From contig JAPLEF010000061.1 in the NCBI GenBank assembly GCA_026391525.1, forward strand, positions 30,059 through 72,203: 42,145 nt of DNA, in the 5' to 3' direction. The first letter of the stretch is position 1. Every line of letters starts with the position of its first letter. Below are positions 16,911-25,205 of this stretch, one piece after another. The position numbers and the translations under genes were made by a program. The DNA is from Sphingobacteriales bacterium. GTDB lineage: Bacteria > Bacteroidota > Bacteroidia > Chitinophagales > Chitinophagaceae. The notes beneath the pieces were generated by a model that saw only the letters and a program-made list of their open reading frames with translations, was not told the origin of the DNA and did no database searches.

Positions 16911-17021
16911 TATACCGATTGGACAAACAATATAGTCCACTATCGGCTATCGCCTCATTGTACTATTTGTTTGGGATAAGATTTATAAAATATTGGCATA
17001 TTATATAAATCACATTGGTAT
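16911..17021 (+). repeat. Palindromic dispersed repeat, copy B (left and right modules)
   Basis: The fullest unit: the left module is 16911-16973 and the right module 16974-17021. The right module holds a 30-bp palindrome (16981-17010) with arms ATTTATA and TATAAAT, an inner AATAT/ATATT pairing with one mismatch, and a TGGC loop. The unit begins TATACC and ends GGTAT, so its ends are short inverted repeats. A reverse-complement copy lies at 726-873. No coding capacity. It sits between the transaldolase promoter and the SRP RNA gene. Confidence 0.88.
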
Positions 17022-17066
17022 TACCTGACTATTATCGCCAACGCCTTAAGTTCAGGGCATAAAAAA

Positions 17067-17162
17067 TGGCAAGTTACTTACATCGCACCGCTCAACCATC
17101 TACCCTTGCTACCTTCCGGTTCTGGGGGAGTTCAACAGGAGCTGGTCGTATAAGACTTGCCG
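17067..17162 (-). ncRNA. ffs: Signal recognition particle RNA, bacterial small type (4.5S)
   Basis: On the minus strand the roughly 96-base RNA closes with GGCAAGT/ACTTGCC and carries the universally conserved apical part: CAGCTCCTGTTGAACTCCCC, AGAACCGGAAGGTAGCAAGG and GTTGAGCGGTGCGATGTA. The asymmetric GGAAGGTAGCAAGG region is where Ffh binds. With Ffh the RNA targets nascent membrane proteins to the translocon. A T run (A at 17061-17066 on the plus strand) follows the 3' end, and a perfect -7 promoter box sits just upstream. An open frame crossing it on the plus strand is not a gene. Confidence 0.93.
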
Positions 17163-17165
17163 CTG

Positions 17166-17173
17166 CAAATATA
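17166..17173 (-). promoter_or_regulatory. -7 promoter box of ffs
   Basis: TATATTTG on the minus strand matches TAnnTTTG exactly and ends three bases before the predicted 5' end of the SRP RNA. A clear -33 TTTG was not found at the expected spacing. Confidence 0.6.
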
Positions 17174-17224
17174 CGCGGTTCTCATTTAAATAATGGCAGC
17201 AGAAAGATTTATTATGCCTTTCCA

Positions 17225-18517
17225 TCAGAAACTGAAACCCGCCCTGTCGGATCGCGATTTCACGGTACCAACACCAATCAACTGGTCGTTACGGTCGGTA
17301 AAGGATTTGTAATAGATGAGTATGGTGTAAATATTTTCTGTTTCCCAATAGTTACCTTCCAATTCTGTTCTTTGCCCGGGATTTTGCTGATCAACAGTGA
17401 TATACGTATAATTATAATAGCCTTGTTTTAAAAAAGCACTGCAGCTGTATTTCCCGGTTTCAGGATCATATTGCATTTTCCATTGATCGGTAAACTGGAA
17501 TCCGGTGAACTGTCCGGCGAGATAAATATCCCTGTTCGTGTAGGGGTTACCGTCTGGTCGAGCAAAAGAAAAATGAACCGTCGCATAATCGCCCTGCCAT
17601 AACGGATTGATCGTTTCATAGGTGCTGATATTGTACATCCCGTTCAGGTCGGGAAAAAAAACATATCGCTGACCGGAACGGTCGATATCTGTTTTCAGGA
17701 AAAGTGTAGTTGAAGATTTAGTGTATGCGCCGCTATCTACCCTGTCGCTTTGCAATCGGAAACTTCTAAGATCGAGCCAGCGCCATTCTTTTCCTCCGGG
17801 AAAAATGCCCAGATTTTCAGCATTGTATTCCAGTACATTCCCTCGAACATAGGTAGGGAGAATGTTGCGCTGGGCGATATCCCATCGGTTGTTTTGCAAG
17901 ATCACTGCTTTTACTTGTTGCGCCGCACTGAAGGTATTCAGTCCCTTGATGTTTGCCGAAAAACGCAACTTCTGATGTGTACTGAAAAGCTGCGGCGTGA
18001 ATGGCTGTACCACTTCTCCAGAAACGATTGCCTTTTTTTCAACCACCAACATACGCTTGGTAAAAGCCAGTTTACTGGTATCGCCATCCAGAAAAACTTT
18101 AAGGATATAATTTCCCGAACGGGTTGGTGTGATATTATCTTCCGGAAGAAATGCCTGATAATGGGTATATCGGGTAAAAGCTATCGATGAAAAGCGGTAG
18201 GTGCTGATCCGGTTTTGGGTAAAGCCTTTGATATAATCAAAAGCACTGAGGTTGGCCGGCTTCCACTGATAATCGCAGAGCACAAAAGTATAATAGAAAT
18301 TTTTCACATTGCCTTCCAGATCATCAAATTCCAACTCCAACAGGTTGGAAGAATTCAACATATAAACCGGTAGCCCCTGTTGGTTTCCATATTCAAACAG
18401 TTGTGCAGTTCTGATGGATGACATATATATCTTCTCCTCCATTTGCGCCTTTACGATTCCACCATCCAGCAGAAAAAAAAACAACCAGCCAACACAAAGC
18501 TTTGAGAGGAGATTCAT
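17225..18517 (-). CDS. Type IX secretion system plug protein (DUF5103)
   Basis: A 430-residue exported protein, signal peptide about 1-24 (ending GIVKA). The body is beta-rich and matches the DUF5103 pattern as I know it: EKIYMSSIRTAQLFEYGNQ at the start, LLELEFDDLEGNVKNFYYTFVLCD, GFTQNRISTYRFS, YTHYQAFLPEDN, and further on GSARE-like tails FFPDLNGMYNIS and YLAGQFTGFQF. In Flavobacterium the Plug protein closes the giant SprA outer-membrane translocon of the T9SS when the PorV shuttle is absent. The two T9SS cargo genes in this window are possible clients of the same system. No other T9SS component is adjacent. Family assignment is from memory of the pattern. Confidence 0.8.
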   Translation of the reverse strand: MNLLSKLCVGWLFFFLLDGGIVKAQMEEKIYMSSIRTAQLFEYGNQQGLPVYMLNSSNLLELEFDDLEGNVKNFYYTFVLCDYQWKPANLSAFDYIKGFTQNRISTYRFSSIAFTRYTHYQAFLPEDNITPTRSGNYILKVFLDGDTSKLAFTKRMLVVEKKAIVSGEVVQPFTPQLFSTHQKLRFSANIKGLNTFSAAQQVKAVILQNNRWDIAQRNILPTYVRGNVLEYNAENLGIFPGGKEWRWLDLRSFRLQSDRVDSGAYTKSSTTLFLKTDIDRSGQRYVFFPDLNGMYNISTYETINPLWQGDYATVHFSFARPDGNPYTNRDIYLAGQFTGFQFTDQWKMQYDPETGKYSCSAFLKQGYYNYTYITVDQQNPGQRTELEGNYWETENIYTILIYYKSFTDRNDQLIGVGTVKSRSDRAGFSF

Positions 18518-18535
18518 TAAGTTGTGTAATTCATT

Positions 18536-18543
18536 TACTTTTG
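18536..18543 (+). promoter_or_regulatory. Candidate -7 box of the permease gene
   Basis: TACTTTTG matches TAnnTTTG exactly and lies 22 bases before the TTG start at 18566, in the 48-bp space to the divergent plug gene. No good -33 element is seen. Confidence 0.4.
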
Positions 18544-18565
18544 AAAGATAGCAAATTTATCGGGA

Positions 18566-19795
18566 TTGAATGTTTCCTATTTTATAGCCAAACGGATTAC
18601 ATCAGGCAGCAGCCAGACTTTTTCACGTTTCATTATCAGACTGGCCATAGCTGCTACTGCATTGAGTGTGATGGTGATGATTGTAGCATTGAGTTTTGTA
18701 AATGGCTTTCAACAAGTGATCAGCAATAAGGTATTCAGTTTCTGGGGCCATATCAGGGTTCAGCAGGATTTTGACGAGAAGGCCAGTATTGCAGAAGAAT
18801 ATCCGATCGAAACAGATGCAGGAGTAGAAAAATACCTGCATTCCATTCCTCAGGCTATTTCGGTAGAACGATATGCCACCAAATCGGCCATCTTGAAATT
18901 TGAAGGAGGAATAGAGAGTGTACTTTTGAAAGGAATTGACAGCGGTTTTGATTTCAACCGACTGCAATCTTTCTTACGAAATGGAAAATGGTTATCCTTT
19001 ACCGATAGTGGATACAGCAGTCAAATCAACATCAGTACCCATACCGCAAACCAGTTGAACATAGATGTTGGCGACAGCCTGTTGATTTTTTTCTTCAGGC
19101 AAGATGGCAGCAAATCTGCAAGAAGGCTAATGGTGAGTGGTATCTTCAAAACCGGTATCGAAGAATACGATAAAAACTTTGCCCTTTGTGATATTAACCT
19201 CGTAAGGCGGATGAACAATTGGGCACCCAACCAGATTGGCGGTTATGAAATTTTTTTAAAAGATTACCGTCAAACAGACAGCATCACTGCAAAAACTTAT
19301 GCTGAACTTCCGCAAAGCTGGTACGCGCGTTCCATCAAAGAAATCTATCCGAATATTTTCGACTGGCTGGGGCTTCAGGGCCAACTGAAGAACATCCTGC
19401 TGGCCATCATGGTTGTGGTAGCCTGCGTGAACCTGATTACCTGTTTGATAATACTGGTGCTTGAAAGAACAAGGATGACGGGTGTGCTAAAAGCCATCGG
19501 AGCTGGTAATTGGGCGATCCAGAAAGTATTTCTTTACAACACGGCATGGATTGCCATCACCGGAATACTCATCGGTACTGTTGCAGGTTTATTACTGTGC
19601 TGGCTGCAGGAAAAAACAGGCTTTATCAGGTTGAATGAAGAAGCCTATTTCATGTCGAAAGCCAGTGCGCAGGTGATCTGGTGGCAGGTGGTACTGGTAG
19701 ATCTTTTCACGCTGGGAATCTGTTTCCTTACTTTGCTCATCCCTACCCTGCTGATCAGGAAGGTTTCGCCATTGAAGGCGATACAGTTCAGATAA
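18566..19795 (+). CDS. FtsX/LolC-type ABC transporter permease
   Basis: A 409-residue membrane protein. One helix lies near the N-terminus (about 23-48, [19 protein letters not shown]), then a large periplasmic domain (MacB-like, about 50-270), then three helices near 278-300, 325-345 and 370-395. This is the 4-helix layout of LolC/LolE and MacB permeases. The N-terminus [10 protein letters not shown] is typical of the Lol-type subgroup in Bacteroidota; it begins with TTG at 18566, and no ATG fits. Such permeases work with an ATPase (LolD-like) to extract lipoproteins from the inner membrane, but no ATPase gene is adjacent, so the partner must be elsewhere. Divergent from the plug gene. Confidence 0.85.
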   Translation: MNVSYFIAKRITSGSSQTFSRFIIRLAIAATALSVMVMIVALSFVNGFQQVISNKVFSFWGHIRVQQDFDEKASIAEEYPIETDAGVEKYLHSIPQAISVERYATKSAILKFEGGIESVLLKGIDSGFDFNRLQSFLRNGKWLSFTDSGYSSQINISTHTANQLNIDVGDSLLIFFFRQDGSKSARRLMVSGIFKTGIEEYDKNFALCDINLVRRMNNWAPNQIGGYEIFLKDYRQTDSITAKTYAELPQSWYARSIKEIYPNIFDWLGLQGQLKNILLAIMVVVACVNLITCLIILVLERTRMTGVLKAIGAGNWAIQKVFLYNTAWIAITGILIGTVAGLLLCWLQEKTGFIRLNEEAYFMSKASAQVIWWQVVLVDLFTLGICFLTLLIPTLLIRKVSPLKAIQFR

Positions 19796-19798
19796 ACA

Positions 19799-20554
19799 TC
19801 AATTGCGTTTATTCCTTACCGTATAAAGCAGTATGGCTGCTGATACTGCGGCATTGAGCGATTCAGCCCCGCCAAATGCAGGTATGGTTATCTGCTCATC
19901 TGCTTCTGCAAGCACTTCCATACTGATGCCATTCGATTCGTTGCCGATGATGAGGATGGCAGCTTCTCTCCCTTCAATCATTGCAACTGGCTTTCCGTGA
20001 AGTGTTGCAGCAAATTTTGGAACGGCAATTTCACTTTTAAGCCAGGGTATCAGAGAAGTGTAATGAACATTGACTCTTCCCAGACTTGCCATCGTACTCT
20101 GTACCACTTTGGGGTTATAGCGCTCAACAGTATGGTTCGAACAGATGATTTGTGGGATACCAAACCAATCAGCGGTTCTGATGATGGTACCCAAATTCCC
20201 AGGATCGCGAATGTCATCAAGAACCAGAGTGACCGTGTTTTCAGCTGATAAGGGCGATGTTACCTCCTGCTGCGAAAAAATGGCTACCACTTCGTTCGCA
20301 CTGGTATAACTGCTTATCTTTTCTAATTCAAAATCCTTAATCACTTCGAGATAGGGTTGGACCATTTTCAGCTGGTTTGGTTCGAGCTTCGAAACCCAGG
20401 ATTCAAGGGCATACAGGCTCCTGCAAGCAAATACGCCGGTATGTAAAAGTTCAACAACCGTTTTGGGGCCCTCGGCTACAAATGCCAATTCAGCATCCCT
20501 CACTTTTTTGTGCTGCAAACTTTGGATATATTTGATGTTGTTTTTGCTTAACAT
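19799..20554 (-). CDS. TrmH/SpoU-family RNA 2'-O-methyltransferase
   Basis: A 251-residue SPOUT-fold methyltransferase. The N-terminal part (QSLQHKKVRDAELAFVAEGPKTVVELL) is the substrate-binding domain seen in RlmB/TrmH-like proteins. The C-terminal knot shows all three signature motifs: VLDDIRDPGNLGTIIRTADWFG, IIGNESNGIS, and IPAFGGAESLNAAVSAAILLY. It transfers methyl from S-adenosylmethionine to a ribose of rRNA or tRNA; the exact site cannot be told. The stop is three bases from that of the convergent permease, and the start is only 13 bp from the divergent tamL. Confidence 0.9.
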   Translation of the reverse strand: MLSKNNIKYIQSLQHKKVRDAELAFVAEGPKTVVELLHTGVFACRSLYALESWVSKLEPNQLKMVQPYLEVIKDFELEKISSYTSANEVVAIFSQQEVTSPLSAENTVTLVLDDIRDPGNLGTIIRTADWFGIPQIICSNHTVERYNPKVVQSTMASLGRVNVHYTSLIPWLKSEIAVPKFAATLHGKPVAMIEGREAAILIIGNESNGISMEVLAEADEQITIPAFGGAESLNAAVSAAILLYTVRNKRN

Positions 20555-20567
20555 CTACTGAACATTT

Positions 20568-23015
20568 ATGCCTGAACTTATTAAGTATGTTGCCGGATTT
20601 CGCTGGTGCTCCGGTATCGGGCTATGCTTTTGGTGGATGTTCATCGCTTCCTGTGGAAGGCCGATCGTTTCCAAAGCACCTAAAGACACCTATTTCCTTT
20701 ACCGCAACAACATCGAAGTTAAGGGAGGAAATTTTACAAAAACTGAAAAAACAGACCTCCTGCTCCGGCTCACCGCACAACTGGATGATAGCGCCAAAGT
20801 AAAAACGAAAAAGAAATTCTTCTTTTTCAATTCCCTGAAAAGACCAAGCCCTTACGACAGCAGTATCTCCAGGAACACTTGTGAAGACATGAAGGCATCA
20901 CTTTTTCATGCCGGTTATTTTCAGTCGGAAGTGAAGTTCACCACCGACACTATAAAAAAGCGGGTAACCGTAACCTATAGTGCTTACCCCGGAAAACCCA
21001 CCATCATTGATACCTTACGCTATAGCTTACGCATAGCCGAAATGCAACAATTGGCTTTGCAATCAAAAAGGCAATCTTTTCTAAGAGAAGGTGGACGCTT
21101 TTCGAAAAACGCTGTGCTCAGCGAAATTAACCGCCTGGTAGACAGTTTCCGGAACAATGGCTATTATAAGTTCACCCCCTCTGAATTAAAAGTACGCGGC
21201 GATACTTCCATCGAAGCCCTTACAGCCATCAGCGATGATCCTTTCGAACAATTGCAATTGCTTGCTGAAGCTGCACAAAGGCGTGACTCCCCTCAGATCA
21301 AACTGGCGGTTGTAATCAAAACACCGCGCGACAGCACGAGGCTGAATAAGTATTATATCAACAAGATCATCATCTACCCCGATTTCAGGCAGGGAGAAAA
21401 TCCTTACGACACAACAGGATTGAAAGAACTCTCCACCCAGCAATTCACCATAAGATATTATGAGGCGATTTTCAAACAGCAACTTTTTGCCCGTAATATC
21501 AGCCTTCAGCCTGGGATGATTTTCAAACAATATGAATATTACAAAACACTCAATAACCTTACCAAGGCCGGTGTATGGCAGAGTGTGAACGTACAGATCA
21601 CCGATGTGGAGGGAAGTGATAGTTTGATTAACATCACATTCGAACTCACCCCAAATAAGAAATTCGGTTTTGAAGCAGCACTTGAAGTGAGTTATTCTGC
21701 ATCATCCAACACCAGTAACATCCTTGCAGGAAACCTTTTCGGGTTATCAGGCAATCTCTCGCTCACCAACAGGAACCTTGCCAAAGAAGCAATCCGAATG
21801 ACCCACAACATAAGGGCTGGTGTTGAACTCAACAATAACAACAGGGGTGCCAATAGCAAACTCATCAATTCTAATGAAGTGAGTTACGGTAACAGCACAT
21901 TTTTTCCCAGACTTATTTTTCCTGTCATACCAACTGCATTCAACAAAAAATCTGATAAAACAAAAGGAGAAACTTATATCAATTTAGGATTGGCCTACAA
22001 TACCAGGTTAAACCTTTTTAACCTGCAATCGGTAAATGGTAATTTTGGCTGGACGGGCATCAACAAACGAAACTGGAAATGGGGTTGGACCTTTTTTAAC
22101 CTTGGCTTCAGTTACCTTTTCAATGAAAGTGACAGCTTTAAAACGATCCTTGAACAAAATCCTTTCCTCCAATACTCCTACAATACGGCTTTGGTAAATG
22201 GAATGGGTATCACTTTTTCTAAAACCATCGGAAACCTGAAACACTTCAGAAGCAAATCAAGAGAATTTACCAAACGATTCAATTTTGAAGAATCAGGCCT
22301 CACCTGGGGATTATTACCCATCCTCAATAAATACAAAAGAAGGTATGTGAAAGCTGAATCTGAATTCAAATACAGCATCAGTTATAACAAAACATCCCTG
22401 GCCTTTCATGGCATCCTGGGCATCGGCATACCCTTATTAGGCTCTGATACGAACCGCACGCTGCCCTTCTTCAAACAATATTTTCAAGGAGGAAGCAACA
22501 GCATGCGCGCATGGCCGGTGAGAGGGATCGGCCCAGGTGGAAGACCGCTGGTTCCTTTCTCTTCCACCACCACCATTTTTAACGACCGTACCGGTGACAT
22601 GCAAATAGAAGCGAATATTGAATACCGCTATGATATTGCAAGAATCATCCCGAATACCTTAACCCTTCGGGGCGCGTTATTTGCCGATATCGGAAATACA
22701 TGGAATTTGAGAAATACAAAAACCGACGGATCAACAGACAGCGCCCAGTTTAAATTCAGCAACCTCTACAGCCAATTGGGAGTTGCTGCCGGAACGGGTT
22801 TCCGGTTAGACTTCAATTATTTTGTTTTGCGCCTCGACTTTGGATTTCGGTTTAAACGGCCCGATTTGTATTATGATAATAACGGTTGGAAAATACCCGA
22901 TATCGGGTTTGATGATTTCCTGAAAAAAATCTTCACCAGAGGAAATAATGATGAATACCGCAAATGGCGATATGAAAATTTCAACTTTACCATCGGTATT
23001 GGATATTCATTTTAG
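20568..23015 (+). CDS. TamL-type lipidated BamA/TamA-family outer membrane protein
   Basis: An 815-residue Omp85-superfamily protein. The N-terminus carries a lipoprotein signal with lipobox IASC (cysteine 29). POTRA-like repeats follow (about 45-400, with FRNNGYYKFTPSELKVRGD and GMIFKQYEYYKTLNNLTKAGVWQSVNV). The 16-strand barrel begins near 420 and contains the conserved SMRAWPVRGIGPGG loop and ends in phenylalanine (FTIGIGYSF), a hallmark of barrel insertion. Bacteroidota have a lipidated TamA variant, TamL, usually paired with TamB, for assembly of outer-membrane components. No tamB is adjacent here. Divergent from the SpoU-type methyltransferase. Confidence 0.85.
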   Translation: MPELIKYVAGFRWCSGIGLCFWWMFIASCGRPIVSKAPKDTYFLYRNNIEVKGGNFTKTEKTDLLLRLTAQLDDSAKVKTKKKFFFFNSLKRPSPYDSSISRNTCEDMKASLFHAGYFQSEVKFTTDTIKKRVTVTYSAYPGKPTIIDTLRYSLRIAEMQQLALQSKRQSFLREGGRFSKNAVLSEINRLVDSFRNNGYYKFTPSELKVRGDTSIEALTAISDDPFEQLQLLAEAAQRRDSPQIKLAVVIKTPRDSTRLNKYYINKIIIYPDFRQGENPYDTTGLKELSTQQFTIRYYEAIFKQQLFARNISLQPGMIFKQYEYYKTLNNLTKAGVWQSVNVQITDVEGSDSLINITFELTPNKKFGFEAALEVSYSASSNTSNILAGNLFGLSGNLSLTNRNLAKEAIRMTHNIRAGVELNNNNRGANSKLINSNEVSYGNSTFFPRLIFPVIPTAFNKKSDKTKGETYINLGLAYNTRLNLFNLQSVNGNFGWTGINKRNWKWGWTFFNLGFSYLFNESDSFKTILEQNPFLQYSYNTALVNGMGITFSKTIGNLKHFRSKSREFTKRFNFEESGLTWGLLPILNKYKRRYVKAESEFKYSISYNKTSLAFHGILGIGIPLLGSDTNRTLPFFKQYFQGGSNSMRAWPVRGIGPGGRPLVPFSSTTTIFNDRTGDMQIEANIEYRYDIARIIPNTLTLRGALFADIGNTWNLRNTKTDGSTDSAQFKFSNLYSQLGVAAGTGFRLDFNYFVLRLDFGFRFKRPDLYYDNNGWKIPDIGFDDFLKKIFTRGNNDEYRKWRYENFNFTIGIGYSF

Positions 23016-23031
23016 AAATGAATTGAATTGC

Positions 23032-23808
23032 TCATTGAAGTTGTTCCATCGCATCCAGCCATTGTTCGAGATGCTGTGCTTCATCAACCCGGTATTCACC
23101 AATCCTTGTTCTGCGCAGTGATGATAGATAAGCGCCACATCCCAATGCTGCCCCGAAATCGTGAGCAATGCTGCGCACATAAGTTCCGGTAGAACAGGCC
23201 AGCCGGAATTCAACCTCCGGTAATGCTATTGCAGTAATTTCAAAAGCGCTCACTTGTATGGTACGTTGCTCGGGAACAACCTCTTCTCCTCTTCTTGCCA
23301 AATCGTATAAAGCAGTGCCTTCTTTTTTTATAGCAGCATAAACAGGAGGCCGCTGCTGTATCGTTCCGATGAATGCCGGCAATAGCTGAAGCATTTGATC
23401 CTTACTGATAAGTGAAAAATCACGGTGTTGTTCAGTAACACTTTCCCTGTCGTAGGTAGCGGTTACAGCACCCAAAGTAAAAGAACCGATGTATTCTTTT
23501 TCGGCTGCCATATAAGTATTGATAAGCTTTGTAAACTTACCGGTACAAACAATCAACAGGCCTGTTGCTAAGGGATCTAGGGTTCCGGCATGGCCTACTT
23601 TCTTAATCCCAAGGGTGGTTCTGATTTTTTTTACTACATCGAAGGAAGTCCAGTGCAGTGGTTTATCAATTAAGATCATCTTTCCTGCTTCAAAATCAAT
23701 CCTAGCGGTTTCTTTGATACGAAAAGGTAAACGCCTTTCAACTTCTTCTTCTTTACCCGCTTGCTGCTCTTTATATTTCTGATAGTAACTGGTTTTTTTA
23801 TAAAGCAT
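23032..23808 (-). CDS. truB: tRNA pseudouridine(55) synthase
   Basis: TruB converts U55 of the tRNA T-loop to pseudouridine. The 258-residue protein shows ILIDKPLHWTSFDVVKKIR, the catalytic aspartate D78 in HAGTLDPLATGLL, EKEYIGSFTLGAVTATYD, QRPPVYAAIKKEG and CSTGTYVRSIAHDFG. The N-terminus has about 40 extra charged residues (MLYKKTSYYQKYKEQQ onwards) before the first conserved strand, longer than typical. An internal ATG at residue 44 starts too close to the core to be preferred. It follows the DUF58 gene by 22 bp and may be the last gene of that run. Confidence 0.95.
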   Translation of the reverse strand: MLYKKTSYYQKYKEQQAGKEEEVERRLPFRIKETARIDFEAGKMILIDKPLHWTSFDVVKKIRTTLGIKKVGHAGTLDPLATGLLIVCTGKFTKLINTYMAAEKEYIGSFTLGAVTATYDRESVTEQHRDFSLISKDQMLQLLPAFIGTIQQRPPVYAAIKKEGTALYDLARRGEEVVPEQRTIQVSAFEITAIALPEVEFRLACSTGTYVRSIAHDFGAALGCGAYLSSLRRTRIGEYRVDEAQHLEQWLDAMEQLQ

Positions 23809-23830
23809 CTGGATTATTGCATTGAAAATT

Positions 23831-25174
23831 TTAAATGGCTTGTCTCTTTTTTAATTCAAGGTATTTGTTCAAAGCATTTATAGTGAGTGCCTCGGGGGTG
23901 CTTAAAACAGAAGCAATACCGTATTTCTGAAGTTCTTTTATAATCAATCTTTTTTCAAAATTAAACTTTTCAGCGATGGTTTTTACATAAACATCCTCCA
24001 GGTTCAAGGCCTCTGCATGTGCAAGTGAAATGAGTTCGGTATTTTCGAAAAACACCACCAACAAAAGATGATGCCTTGCAATTGAACGCAGGTAAGGCAA
24101 TTGACGTTTCAATCCATTCAACGATTCCATATTGGTATAAAGGATCAGTAAACTACGTTGTTTGATCTTACTGCGTATTTGGAGATAAAGCATTTCAAAA
24201 TCGGGTTCCAGAAAACCGGTTTCCTGCTTGTAAAGAAACTCTATGATTTTATCCCGCTGAACCGGGTTCCTGCTGGCAGGGATAAGGGTTCCCATCTTGT
24301 TTGCAAAGGTTATCAAACCGATCTTGTCCTGCTTCTGCAAACAAACATGGCTCAGCACTAATGTGCTATTGATGGCATAATCGAGCAGGGTTAATCCATT
24401 GAACGGCATTTTCATCAGCCGCCCTTTATCGATGATACAATATACCTGTTGCGATTTTTCATCCGTATAATTGTTCACCATCAGGTTTCCCTTTCTTGCA
24501 GTTGCTTTCCAGTTTACCGAACGAAAATCATCTCCGGTTACATATTCCTTGATCTGTTCAAATTCCATACTGTGGCCAAGTTTACGCATACTTTTTGAGC
24601 CTTTCTCATTTAATACTGAACCTTGTGCACTTAACTGATAGTTTCGCAATTGCAAGTATGAAGGATAAACAGAAACGGTTTTGCTGGCAGTTGAAGTCAC
24701 CCTTCTGGATACGAGTCCTAATGCAGATTGCATATATAAGATGATATTGCCAAATTCGTAGTTGCCCCTTTCAGTTGGGCGGATAGTGTATGGTAAAAGG
24801 ATATCCTTGTTTGCAACTAGTGTTGTTTTCATCGAAAAATCACGCACCTGAAGTTGTTCAGGCAACTCATCAATGACAGTTGCATCATAAGATACTTTCA
24901 TTTTATTCCGGATACGGATAGTTACCTTGTTAACATCACCGTTACTCAACCTGTCGGATAAATTGCGTTTAATGGAAGGCTTTTTTGTGATGATGAATAA
25001 AAAAAAATAATCTGCCAGCGTTAACAGAAAAGCAATCAATAAAATTAGTTGTGCCCAAAAGAAAAACAGACTAACAAAAAAAGATAACAGCAGAAAAACT
25101 ACACACACTCCGATCATGAGGTAAAACCTCAGCGGGAGAAATAAATCGCCAATATATTTACGAATAATTTTCAA
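23831..25174 (-). CDS. DUF58 domain membrane protein
   Basis: A 447-residue protein with two membrane helices near the N-terminus (about 14-38 and 37-62), then a beta domain, and the DUF58 core with GHSMEFEQIKEYVTGDD and RSVNWKATARKGNLMVNNY. After it comes a vWA-like fold: QVYCIIDKGRLMKMP replaces the usual D-x-S-x-S metal site, so metal binding may be lost. DUF58 proteins almost always stand beside MoxR ATPases, as here (31 bp downstream of the moxR-like gene). The pair is thought to assemble or mature other complexes; the substrate is unknown. Confidence 0.9.
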   Translation of the reverse strand: MKIIRKYIGDLFLPLRFYLMIGVCVVFLLLSFFVSLFFFWAQLILLIAFLLTLADYFFLFIITKKPSIKRNLSDRLSNGDVNKVTIRIRNKMKVSYDATVIDELPEQLQVRDFSMKTTLVANKDILLPYTIRPTERGNYEFGNIILYMQSALGLVSRRVTSTASKTVSVYPSYLQLRNYQLSAQGSVLNEKGSKSMRKLGHSMEFEQIKEYVTGDDFRSVNWKATARKGNLMVNNYTDEKSQQVYCIIDKGRLMKMPFNGLTLLDYAINSTLVLSHVCLQKQDKIGLITFANKMGTLIPASRNPVQRDKIIEFLYKQETGFLEPDFEMLYLQIRSKIKQRSLLILYTNMESLNGLKRQLPYLRSIARHHLLLVVFFENTELISLAHAEALNLEDVYVKTIAEKFNFEKRLIIKELQKYGIASVLSTPEALTINALNKYLELKKRQAI

Positions 25175-25205
25175 GTTATAAATGCTGTTGTACTATGATA
25201 TTTGG

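Noticed and set aside
16834-17021. CRISPR-like tandem repeat
   Set aside because: Only two units with a nine-base spacer, internal palindromes and no cas genes; a distant inverted copy exists.
17066-17431. Plus-strand open frame of 121 codons
   Set aside because: It lies across the SRP RNA gene and the end of the plug gene in antisense.
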